Of a DNA stretch of 64,000 nucleotides, positions 1-9,613 are shown piece after piece. A program made the position numbers and the translations under genes. The notes beneath the pieces are model-generated. The model had not been told where the DNA came from, made no database searches, and worked only from the letters and a program-made list of their open reading frames with translations. Numbering within the stretch: the first letter of the stretch is position 1; every line of letters begins with the position of its first letter. The stretch is from Candidatus Thiodiazotropha sp. (ex Myrtea sp. 'scaly one' KF741663) (GTDB taxonomy: Bacteria; Pseudomonadota; Gammaproteobacteria; Chromatiales; Chromatiaceae), in the NCBI GenBank assembly GCA_025655555.1, contig JAHXIQ010000008.1, positions 1 through 64,000 of the forward strand, in the 5' to 3' direction.

Positions 1-145
1 CTTCAATAAAACGGCTCATGGGGGTGAATCCATCAGTTGGAAAGGTAAATTATACCTGCTACAGGGTTTTCACACAGTCTGGGCCGTTTCCAGTCTTTCC
101 ATTAATGAAATGTAAATCTGAAACTAAAAAAGTCAGCTTCATTAC

Positions 146-310
146 AATTCTTTAGTACTTTTCGAAAAAGCATTAAAGATATGTTACTGATTTTAAACGA
201 CTTACTAACTCAAGCATTTTAGTGGTTTTGATAGTCGACCATTTGATTTGCTGGCTACGTGAAATACACCAGTGAATACCTTCATGAATTATCTACCTTT
301 CACGTGGAGA
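146..310. repeat. Intergenic repeat region: segment A (146-200) plus hairpin element (254-310), similar to segments at 7441-7490 and 5462-5520
   Basis: AATTCTTTAGTACTT...TTACTGATTTTA resembles AATTCTTCAGTACTT...TTACTGATTTTA at 7441; CTACGTGAAA...TTTCACGTGG stem with loop resembling 5462-5520. Confidence 0.4.
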
Positions 311-439
311 CACGCCATAACTGAATTTAAGTTTATATAAATAAAGAGACCCGCTCTCCTTCCCTTTATGTATTACATCTATATCTGTTCTATTACTGAG
401 ATACCAGGAAATGTGCATGGTATGTCTGAGTGACCAACT

Positions 440-2062
440 CTAAATCACTGCAACCCTATTCCTGCCTGCACGTTTTGCAAGATAAAGTGCCCTGTCAGAT
501 CGTTCGAGGATGTCTAAATAGCTTAGGTCGGTATGATCAATTTCACTGACTCCAATACTTACGGTTATAACGATTGGGCCACTCTTAGTATCGAACGGAT
601 TATCTCTAACATCTTGACAAATTCGTTCTGCCAATTGACGCGCACCTTCTTTATTTGTCTCAGGCAATAGCATGATAAATTCTTCGCCACCATAACGAGC
701 TAGCAGATCTTCTGTCCTTGTCGAACTGAGGCAGATATTTGCATTATGTTTCAGTACTTCATCACCGATGTTATGTCCGTATGTATCATTGACAATCTTA
801 AAATTGTCAAGATCGATCATGAGCATCGAATAGTCACGCTTGAACCTGTTAGCTCGATTAAACTCCATTTCTGCTATTTTATTTAACTCACGGCGGTTGA
901 AAAGACCTGTCAACTCGTCTGTAGTTGCCTCTTGTAACAATTTTGTTGATTTGGTTTTTCTTTGTATAGCGATATTTGCGATTACGCTGCTAATGAGTCC
1001 GATAGCAGTGAGTAGTAATAGATATATAATTGTAGAAATATAAATAGGTATTGCAGAGAGTTCACTAATGAGCTGATTAGAGAGATGGGAGATGTAGACC
1101 CAATAACGATCCTGAGATTGTGGTAGATCCGCATCTGAACTGAGTTCAATATTCTCAACTGTCCCAATATCGGCCCGGTTTAATGGATACGCTCTCTGGA
1201 ATATGTATTCACCGGATTTGGTGGTTATTGATCCACCATTTGTACTGTTTTTTACGGCATTCCATACCTCAGGCATCTCAGTTCCGAATGTCACCTTACT
1301 ACCATACATGAAGCCCCAAAGCTTTTTATCATCTGCTCCCATTATCCAATATCCATCACTGTTCAGCATGATAATATCCCCTAGTAAAGTCTTAAAGATA
1401 TCCTTGATCTTCTCGAGCAGCTCTGCAGGGGTGTAATTAATAACCAGAATCCCTTGTTTTGTCCCGTAACCATCGTATACAGGCGTAGCGAATCGGATAG
1501 TAGGTACAATCGGTTCTTCGATAACTCCCTGTTCCACATTCAAGTCCAGAGGTGAAATATAGATATCTCCCTGTTTGAGGCTATTTGCCTGTTTAAAATA
1601 GTAACGATCACTCTTGTCCTGAAGTTTGTACTTAGGCACGATTTCAGGCTCGTCATTTTTTTTGTTGACCCTGACTATTTCTTTACCATCGGTATCAATA
1701 AAGCGTATCTGATTGTAGTTTGGTTTACGTCTGACAAAGAGCGAAAACTCTCTGCTTACTTGAACCCAGTTCATAATATTTTTATCGTGTAGAAACTTTC
1801 TCAGTGACTCCCCTTCTGACAGCACAAATAAGTCAGACAACTTATCTTTAAACAATGTTGAGGTAAAATCGCTAGCGCTCCTTAATGCGGTCTCTTCACG
1901 AATCTTTAATGTCTGTTGCTCAAACTTTTGTGTTTGCTTGGTGAAAATGTAGAAAATGCTGCAAAATAGTAGTGAGGCTGGAATGAACGTGTTCAAAAAA
2001 TAGAAGGCGTACGCTTTTTTCATGGCAAGCTTTTTATTCCAATCTGACTTAGAATTAGACAC
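440..2062 (-). CDS. Membrane-bound diguanylate cyclase (periplasmic sensor region + GGDEF domain)
   Basis: DELTGLFNRR, YGGEEF signature, N-terminal TM and second TM before GGDEF. Confidence 0.93.
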   Translation of the reverse strand: MSNSKSDWNKKLAMKKAYAFYFLNTFIPASLLFCSIFYIFTKQTQKFEQQTLKIREETALRSASDFTSTLFKDKLSDLFVLSEGESLRKFLHDKNIMNWVQVSREFSLFVRRKPNYNQIRFIDTDGKEIVRVNKKNDEPEIVPKYKLQDKSDRYYFKQANSLKQGDIYISPLDLNVEQGVIEEPIVPTIRFATPVYDGYGTKQGILVINYTPAELLEKIKDIFKTLLGDIIMLNSDGYWIMGADDKKLWGFMYGSKVTFGTEMPEVWNAVKNSTNGGSITTKSGEYIFQRAYPLNRADIGTVENIELSSDADLPQSQDRYWVYISHLSNQLISELSAIPIYISTIIYLLLLTAIGLISSVIANIAIQRKTKSTKLLQEATTDELTGLFNRRELNKIAEMEFNRANRFKRDYSMLMIDLDNFKIVNDTYGHNIGDEVLKHNANICLSSTRTEDLLARYGGEEFIMLLPETNKEGARQLAERICQDVRDNPFDTKSGPIVITVSIGVSEIDHTDLSYLDILERSDRALYLAKRAGRNRVAVI

Positions 2063-2079
2063 TTGATGCTACTGCTGCT

Positions 2080-2732
2080 CTATCTACGGTCTTCTAAGTA
2101 AAAAGGAAGCGTCCCGGCCAATGCCTTGAACTCATGTTTACCGAAATCATCAATCGTTATCATTATTTCTTTATTAACATTGCGCTGTTTAATGGACTTG
2201 ATCCAGTAGAATTGGCATAAAAGAAAGCTGTAGTGTTGATTTTGGTTGAGCGGGTAGGCCTTGTTCGAATCACCTTCGCCATTTTCGCCATGACATTCGG
2301 TACACCAATCGATATATAGCCTTTTATTGTATTTTAGGTAGGCACCTTCACCCTTCCCTGTTGCGGCAGTCATTATAAGACGCTCAACATAGGCAGCCTC
2401 GGGGATATAAAATGGGGCCAAGGAGCTGTTGTCGCTATTGTTTGCGCGGATGTCATCCAGTTGGTTGGTCATAACACTACTGTTCTGACCATCAATTTGG
2501 GTGTAGGCGTCATGCGGTGTCCCCTAGCCCTCAAGCTTATGGTGGATGGCACAGCCTTAATAGAAGATTCTACTATTGCCGGGGTTGAGAATAGTATGGA
2601 AGCTTCCTCTCGCTCCTGTCGTACTTCGTCCCAACCTGCAATGCACTCTGTATACGTGATACTGGCACATACGATTAACAGGGGACTGCAATACTTTAAG
2701 TAGTGCGCGATAAGTTTCACAATGGCAGTCAA
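2080..2732 (-). pseudogene. Decayed diheme cytochrome c (c4-like), paralogue of the gene at 31219-31968
   Basis: Two ORF fragments in different frames align with the 31219 protein: AGWDEVRQEREEA/AGWNEAGGEQDEA, NQLDDIRANNSDN/KQLADIRAQNRDN, LYIDWCTECHGENGEG/LYEDNCVQCHADNGEG. The bridging frame contains stops at about 2557-2559 and 2524-2526. Confidence 0.8.
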
Positions 2733-2898
2733 ATCAAAATACCTATGATTAACACCTCCTTGTATATTTAAAGATATGTATTACTCAGCTCGTCTAAAAA
2801 ACCAGCTTCGTATGTTTAACATCAATAAAAAGTGAATAGAAAATCGCAAAGCAAAGCAACATCAGTTTGACCTGAAGCAAACACCCTTCGCTTTCGTC

Positions 2899-3759
2899 TT
2901 AAGCTCTTTTTAGATCAGTAGGCGCCAAGATCATACCCATGGTATCGAGTGATGTTCTCAGCATCTCAACGACATGTGGGGATACTCTTTCTGGACTTAG
3001 TCCTGTAGCATCCCAAACATTTGGTTCGATAGCCCATAACATCTCATCCACAGGGAACCCTGACATTTCACCACGAGCTATCGCTAGTGCTATATGGACA
3101 ATGGCAACATCAAGTTGGAATGTGGTCGCATAGGAAGGTGTATGATGATTTTGAGCTACGGATATCAAGCTGTCCGGTAATTGCCAGGATTTCATCAGCG
3201 CAGCGCCGACATCCATGTGATTGAATCCTAAAATGCGTTCTTCCACTTCAGCGAGTATCCACTCATCGCCACCAGTGATCTCCATAATCTCTATGGCTTT
3301 CTCGGGAATAGTAAGATAGATAGCCAAACGTCCTACATCGTGGAGCATGCCTGCTACAAAAAGTCGCTCGCTGTGTAGTACATTACTGTACTTGGCCAAC
3401 ATCTGTGCCATGACCCCTGTTGTGACGCCATGGCGCCAAAATTCATCCATATTGACTAAATTCTCGGGGATTCCAGTAAACGATCTGACGGCAATTGTTG
3501 CAGAAACGAGGTTTCGCAATTCTTGGGTACCCGCGATTGTAACTGCCCTGGAGATAGTATCGACGTTTGATCTCAGACCATAAAAGGGGCTGTTTACTAG
3601 CCTCAAAAGCCTGGCAGATATGTCTGTATCTGCAGAGATAATATCAGCAAGTTTGGCAGAAGAGCAGCTAGGCTGCTCCATCATCTGATTGACTTGAATA
3701 AATACTTCGGGGAGAGATACCAACTTATCGATATCTTTTACAAGCTCTTCTGGGGACAT
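2899..3759 (-). CDS. HDOD domain protein
   Basis: LPEVFIQVNQMM...ISADTDISARLLRLVNSPFYG, H-D at GMLHDVGRLA, HDOD-like architecture. Confidence 0.9.
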   Translation of the reverse strand: MSPEELVKDIDKLVSLPEVFIQVNQMMEQPSCSSAKLADIISADTDISARLLRLVNSPFYGLRSNVDTISRAVTIAGTQELRNLVSATIAVRSFTGIPENLVNMDEFWRHGVTTGVMAQMLAKYSNVLHSERLFVAGMLHDVGRLAIYLTIPEKAIEIMEITGGDEWILAEVEERILGFNHMDVGAALMKSWQLPDSLISVAQNHHTPSYATTFQLDVAIVHIALAIARGEMSGFPVDEMLWAIEPNVWDATGLSPERVSPHVVEMLRTSLDTMGMILAPTDLKRA

Positions 3760-3990
3760 AGAAATAACACACTCTAATAATTATACCTCGGCAGATATCG
3801 CTGAGGATTCTATGATCTTATTGGGTCGTTTATTGCTATCACACATGGTGATAGCCAATCCTTAGAATGAGTTATTTGTACTCCGTTTGAGGTACGGAAT
3901 TTAACAATATTTTGCGACAAAGGTTACTACTAAAACTGATACATTCAAAATAACATGAACAGGTTCACATTTTTTGATTGATTATCTACT

Positions 3991-4007
3991 TTTAGAATTA
4001 TTCTAAA
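3991..4007. promoter_or_regulatory. Fur/PerR-family-like 7-1-7 palindrome TTTAGAATTATTCTAAA
   Basis: Perfect inverted repeat with 1-nt centre; resembles PerR box TTATAATnATTATAA. Confidence 0.45.
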
Positions 4008-4442
4008 TCGAATGTGCTTTGCAGATAAAAATCACTAACATCTGCCTTTTCTTCTCAGCGTCTAAGCTCATGTTATATCTATGATAGTAAATAATGAATA
4101 CTAGTACTTTGGCTAATACTATTTATGTCAGCTCTCATCTAATTAATTCGCAATTGAAGGCAATAATGTGAAAGCATGATCCCATTTCAAGGCTTTATAT
4201 ATCTTCTGCCGATATTCTTGGTTTTATATCAATTCAAAATCAATAGAATGCTATAAGAGGGATTATTGAATTGTTTTGCTGAGGCTGATGTCTGCAGATC
4301 TATAAGAACGAGAATCATGTAGAAAGCTCAAATACCCCTCTTACTGAGATTATTCGATAAAGATCAAACAACAATGTTATTTCGTGATACGAGTCTTTAT
4401 TAAAAGATTGTTAGAAGACATAGACAACCATGAATCACTTTG

Positions 4443-4456
4443 TTGATTAGGATCAA
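4443..4456. promoter_or_regulatory. FNR/DNR-type box TTGATTAGGATCAA
   Basis: Exact match to TTGAT-N4-ATCAA. Confidence 0.6.
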
Positions 4457-4459
4457 TAA

Positions 4460-4474
4460 TTAGAATTATTTTAC
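4460..4474. promoter_or_regulatory. Partial Fur/PerR-like palindrome TTAGAATTATTTTAC
   Basis: One perfect half-site, one degenerate; abuts the FNR-like box. Confidence 0.3.
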
Positions 4475-4540
4475 TGGTAGATTGTGTTGCTTTGTTTAAT
4501 AAGGCATTGCTTAGTTCGAACTGTGCAGCCAAATCTGAAT

Positions 4541-4555
4541 CTAGAATCATTCTAA
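4541..4555. promoter_or_regulatory. Fur/PerR-family-like palindrome CTAGAATCATTCTAA
   Basis: TAGAAT-C-ATTCTA inverted repeat. Confidence 0.45.
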
Positions 4556-4946
4556 ATTTGATGTCACTCTTCTTTGTTATGAGGCACTGAATGCTTACAG
4601 ATTATTTTCTTATATATAGTATGTGACTATACTGGTTTACACTTGCCGGGATTGTCCTAGAACCCTTTTAGACATGACTTGAATAATCATTGTTCTCGAT
4701 CGCGGATGCTGCAGTGATTTCAATTTTATTGCCAACAATAATTGTTTTCAGAAAGAGGACGATACAATTCCTGAGCGATTACGAAAAATAGGAAGTTGAG
4801 AAAATATAATTCTATATGTTAGAGAGACTTCACTACTATAACTATTCACACTTTCCATCACGATGACATGTCTGCAACTGTCGCGAAGTAGTGTCTTTGT
4901 GCTTGTCATTTACAATTATCTATAAACCAAGTAGACAAATAATTTC

Positions 4947-5219
4947 ATGTCAGTTAGCAAAGAGCAAATCAAAGAATACTGTAAAAAAAGGTATGTAGAA
5001 CCTGCCCGCTATCGCGGTGACTCTCATGTAGCCATAAGATCATCAGATGTCTTAGAAGCATTTGGGCTGGCACCTGATGACACTATCGTCTGTGAAGCCT
5101 TATGGTCGAACCAGTTTGAGTATGAGAATTATCTATTTAGAGTTTCTAACAGCTGCCAGAAACAAAATGAAGTATCAGTTATGGTCTACCAAGTACTCGC
5201 TCTAGAAGGCGATGATTAA
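4947..5219 (+). CDS. Small hypothetical protein (90 aa)
   Basis: Intact ORF, no recognised domain. Confidence 0.45.
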   Translation: MSVSKEQIKEYCKKRYVEPARYRGDSHVAIRSSDVLEAFGLAPDDTIVCEALWSNQFEYENYLFRVSNSCQKQNEVSVMVYQVLALEGDD

Positions 5220-5558
5220 TCCGGCATTGATTCGACTCATATTAAGCGATGTGATTGGAATTTCTTTATCCGGACTGCCAAATCGAAATTGTTTATTACC
5301 CGTCATTGAAGGCCATACCTCTCTAGCTAGAAGTCAACAGCGTCAACCTTGGTCGAAAAACGGGAAGGAGAATTGATCGAATGGTAGAGGTGCGCCTGCT
5401 CAGGATATATCAACACATGTAAGAAACATCCTAAATATCCTGTACAATTCAGGGCTTTCTGCTACGCGGAGTAAACCAGCGAATACTTACTTGAGTTGCC
5501 TACTTTTCATGTAGGAAAAGTCCAATCATTCGCCTGACCGTGTGTTTGCTTATGAACG

Positions 5559-7235
5559 CTAGGGAGACGGCTGCCGTTCCACAGCTCCGGGGTCACAACG
5601 GACCACGCCGTCACCCAACCCGTCGGCGGGCCTGGGGGCACCATTCTGATCTTCATGTGAACAGAAGATATCAAACTCTATGCCTTGATCGATGTAGTCG
5701 CGGCTCAGCCGCATTGACTGCGTAAAACCATCGTATACGAGACCCTGTAGCGGTTGAGTAGCCGGTATGAACCGATTATTGTCCAATAGTGTTGTGAATT
5801 GACACCCATCCGTATCGTCGTAGATGTTTCCACCTACCCCGTTAATGGGTCTTCCGCTATTGCATCCGCTGGCTCCTGTTGGTTCGACTAAGACTTGATT
5901 TCCAACGATGAGAGAATTTGCTAGCCTCAACCCGGAGACATTCATAGAACCGTACACATACAGAGAACGATTAAATGCGATCGTAGAACTTTCTATGCTG
6001 ACATCGCCAAACCCGCCTATTGCAGCACCACGGATACCGCTGTTGAAAGCAATCGTGCTATTCAATATTTGGCAGACTGCCAGCGGATCTCCAAAAGCAC
6101 TCTGATTGTATATAACACCGTGCTCGTCGTTCGAATCGTTATTGATTACGGCAGACTTGGACAAAGTAAGATGACCGCTATTCATAATGGCGCCAGCAGC
6201 ACACGGGTGTGGAAAATCCACACAATTGGCTTCGATTTGTGTGCGATCTATTACTAAGGTAGCCCCTGCACTGTTCCAAATGCCGCCACCATCCCTCGCG
6301 CGGTTGCGTAGAATATGTGCACGGGTCAACCTCAAATTGGCAAAGTTCAGGATTCCTCCACCAGCCCTGGAATCTTCGCCGCCCTCGTACGCATTACCAT
6401 TGGTAATAGCCAGCCCTTCCAGGTGCACATAGGGTATGCGTTCCTCTACCGAGGAGGACATCGGATGTATGTGAAAGACTCGGTCAATGTCGCCACCGTT
6501 GACTGTCACTTCGAGCTGATTTGCCTGGGTGGCCTGCAGGTCGCCATAAATCGACACGCCATCGGTTATATCAAGATCACCGATCGTTGCCATTTTTTCA
6601 GGATCCGCTTCCAAGGCACCCTCTCCTACCAGTGACAGTTCATAGGTCCCGTTGGGAACTTCGATCACATCCTGTCCCTGGGTAGCATTGGCTTCCATGA
6701 TTGCCGCACGCAACGTGCAGGTAGGGACTCCGTTAACCACCTCACCGCTCGAACAAATGCCATCTCCAGGGTTCATATCAATCGCGTCCTCTGACGAATT
6801 AACGATGAGACGATTGGCAACACCAGCACCGGCGTGACAGCTCTCAGGTGATTCACCAATAATGGAAATTCGATGGTATCCCGGATCAGGATCAAGGATG
6901 GAAACATTACGGCGGCCGAACAGATCGTCCCGCTCAAATCTAACTTCATATTGAAGATTGATAACTTCTGGACAGCTACGGGTAGGTACCGGTCCTTCAT
7001 ACATGTTGGGTGAATCTTCGACGGGTATTAGGGGAAACGATGTAGATGGCCGTTCCTCAACCACCGCAAAGACGCCCAGGATGTCAACCGAGTCCTTAGT
7101 GGGCGTAACGACTGTCCGTACGTTGTAGATGCCAATTCTGTTTCGGTCTACCGCATACGTGGCGTTGTGGACTACCACAGTTCCACAGCCGGTGTGAAAC
7201 AATGAACCAAGTAAGATCAACGGTAAGGCTCTCAT
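5559..7235 (-). CDS. Surface/secreted right-handed beta-helix protein with CSLREA-like region
   Basis: NPGDGICSSGEVVNGVPTCTLRAAIMEANA, beta-helix-like body, C-term GDGVVRCDPGAVE; start refined to an ATG preceded by GGAGG; putative lipoprotein leader. Confidence 0.75.
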   Translation of the reverse strand: MRALPLILLGSLFHTGCGTVVVHNATYAVDRNRIGIYNVRTVVTPTKDSVDILGVFAVVEERPSTSFPLIPVEDSPNMYEGPVPTRSCPEVINLQYEVRFERDDLFGRRNVSILDPDPGYHRISIIGESPESCHAGAGVANRLIVNSSEDAIDMNPGDGICSSGEVVNGVPTCTLRAAIMEANATQGQDVIEVPNGTYELSLVGEGALEADPEKMATIGDLDITDGVSIYGDLQATQANQLEVTVNGGDIDRVFHIHPMSSSVEERIPYVHLEGLAITNGNAYEGGEDSRAGGGILNFANLRLTRAHILRNRARDGGGIWNSAGATLVIDRTQIEANCVDFPHPCAAGAIMNSGHLTLSKSAVINNDSNDEHGVIYNQSAFGDPLAVCQILNSTIAFNSGIRGAAIGGFGDVSIESSTIAFNRSLYVYGSMNVSGLRLANSLIVGNQVLVEPTGASGCNSGRPINGVGGNIYDDTDGCQFTTLLDNNRFIPATQPLQGLVYDGFTQSMRLSRDYIDQGIEFDIFCSHEDQNGAPRPADGLGDGVVRCDPGAVERQPSP

Positions 7236-7609
7236 TCGTGCATCCTCCTTGTAAAACACTACTAGCCGAGCTGCGTAGATCGCGGTTTCTATCAGTATAG
7301 CGTCCCTGCGCAATTTCATGGTAATGCTGGATTGCCATCGGTCATATTGCTGCGTATTAAAGCTGACACCAGCTGCAGCCATACAGCTGTCTAAGCTGCA
7401 ATGATCTATACCCACGTCTCTGGACTAGCAGGTTAGATATAATTCTTCAGTACTTATTAAAATGCTGTACTGATAACTTACTGATTTTATATGGCAAACC
7501 AACTCTAGAAAGAAGTATTGATATCTGAAGTACGCATCAATTTTCAGACACTTGTCGTCAAATAATCAATAGACACAACTTTTAATGTGTCATAATTATT
7601 ACACCTCTT

Positions 7610-8510
7610 TTGCTACTTATTCTGATGACTACATGCTTTAAAAAACATCTACCTATACTCAGCACGGCTTCATCATTGGGAAGCTGTAATCGCTGTTGTC
7701 AGTTAGGTTCCTCTGTTTTACGTCACAATTTTAAAAAACAAAGAGATGATTCCATGATTTGGCAGCAATCCATTAGGTCAAAAGGTAATTGATCGCGATT
7801 CTTCTCTTATTGAATTGAATAACCGTATCCGCCATAAGACAACCAAGCTAATTCAACAGTATCGAAGATTTGCTTTTTTGAGTGGTGACCACAGTTGTGC
7901 TATAGGCATTTGGGGTGGTGTCATGAAGGCTTTGGAAAAGGACAACCAGCGCCTTGGACTTATTTGGATTGATGCACACTTGGATTCGCATACAAGTGCT
8001 ACAAGTCCTTCAGGTAATCCGCATGGTATGCCGGTTGCGGCATTACTTGGTCTGAATGATTCATTACTAGATAAAATCAGTGCTAACCAGCCTATTATGG
8101 ATTCTAATCAAATTATACTGACTGGCATTCATAGCTATGAAGAGGTCGAAAAACAACATCTTGACCAGACAGGAGTTAGCTATCAGTTTATGAGACAAGT
8201 ACACCGTGTGGGGTTAAAGAGATTACTTCAGAAGAACTGGAAAAGTCTTTCTAGGCAATGTGATGCCATCGGTATTAGCATTGACCTGGACGCAATTAAT
8301 CCGTGTGATGCACCTGGAGTTGCAGTGCCTACATATAACGGACTCAAGTTAACTGAATTATTGGATGCCCTCTCCTCTTTACCTAAGCCCATTGCTCTGG
8401 AGGTATCTGAGTTTAATCCCTATGCAGACCGGAGGCTGAAGACAGCAAACGCAATATTTAAAATTATTCGTGCGGTATTTAATTTACCAGAAAGCCGTAA
8501 AGATCCTTAG
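7610..8510 (+). CDS. Arginase-family protein; N-terminus in a different frame (possible frameshift or truncated gene)
   Basis: SGDHSCAIG, IDAHLDSH, GNPHGMPVAALLG, SIDLDAINP metal-site motifs in ORF 7815-8510; upstream ORF 7610-7792 has an arginase-like N-terminal pattern (ASSLG...QLGSSVLR). Confidence 0.7.
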
Positions 8511-9489
8511 GATCAGGCGGCGTAGCCAACATTCTGATCGATTCACCGATATCATATGCCTCTGCCAGTTCATTCAACAGCATCAATGCACTAAAATCCT
8601 CAAGTGCAAAACCAACTGCATCTAACAATGTGATTTCATCCTCTGATGTCCGCCCTTCCCGCTCAGCCTTGACTAGCTGATGTAGCTCAATGGGTTTTAA
8701 CTCAGCCTTGAGATTCTGTATTTCACCTTCATGCCGGGTCTGCGGCAGATACTCCACGACCAGTGTGGCTTTTTCGATGAGATCGGGAGGCAGTTCTGTC
8801 TTGCCAGGACAGTCCCCACCAAGGGCATGTATATGTGTACCGGAGGGTATCTGATCTGCTTGGAACAATATGACTTTTTTCCGCGCAGCTGTCGCTGTCA
8901 CCAAGACATCAACATCTATCAGGATATCACTAATAGATTGTGCCTGATGCATTGACCAACCCTGAGAAGCCAGGTTCTTTGAAAACTTCATCATGCTATT
9001 TTGATCTATATCCAAATATCTTACTTGCTGAACTGGTAGCTCATTATCAAGGGCTAAGAGTTGGAATTCAGATTGAGCACCACAGCCAATGATACCTACC
9101 CGAGAGCTATTGCTACGCGCCATGTATCTGGCACCCAAGGCTGTAACAGCAGCGGTTCTTAACGCGGTTAGGATGCCCATGTCCGTGAACAATATCGGCA
9201 TTCCCGTGTCTACTTCAACAAGAACTCCGACAGATAGTATGCTGGGCAGTCCTTTAACTACATTGCCTGGGTGCCCGTTGACATATTTAAAGCTGTAGTG
9301 TGTCAGGTCTGAACATGGCATCAATTCAAGAACACCATGCTCATAATGTGTAGCATGGCGTTCTGATTTGTTGAACTCATCCCAGCGCGAAAGGTCGCTA
9401 GCCAAGCGTTCAGTAAGTGCCTTCAAGAAGGCTTGCAGGCCATGTTGCCTCATCAATTCTCGAATATGGTTAAACGTTAATAATCGCAT
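8479..9489 (-). CDS. Ornithine cyclodeaminase / mu-crystallin family protein
   Basis: LRTAAVTALGARYMARSNSSRVGIIGCGAQSEFQL. Confidence 0.88.
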   Translation of the reverse strand: MRLLTFNHIRELMRQHGLQAFLKALTERLASDLSRWDEFNKSERHATHYEHGVLELMPCSDLTHYSFKYVNGHPGNVVKGLPSILSVGVLVEVDTGMPILFTDMGILTALRTAAVTALGARYMARSNSSRVGIIGCGAQSEFQLLALDNELPVQQVRYLDIDQNSMMKFSKNLASQGWSMHQAQSISDILIDVDVLVTATAARKKVILFQADQIPSGTHIHALGGDCPGKTELPPDLIEKATLVVEYLPQTRHEGEIQNLKAELKPIELHQLVKAEREGRTSEDEITLLDAVGFALEDFSALMLLNELAEAYDIGESIRMLATPPDPKDLYGFLVN

Positions 9490-9613
9490 TTCAGTATTCC
9501 TGTCCTATATACCAACCTTGGACCCTGAGAATGATTAGTCATTTCATGCTGAATATTTTCCAATTCACTTTCTATACTTAAATCTAGGCACATGTCAGGC
9601 TGGATGTAGAATA

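Noticed and set aside
146-7490. Classical integron attC sites for the hairpin elements
   Set aside because: No GTTRRRY/RYYYAAC core sequence found at the hairpin ends and no integrase gene in the window
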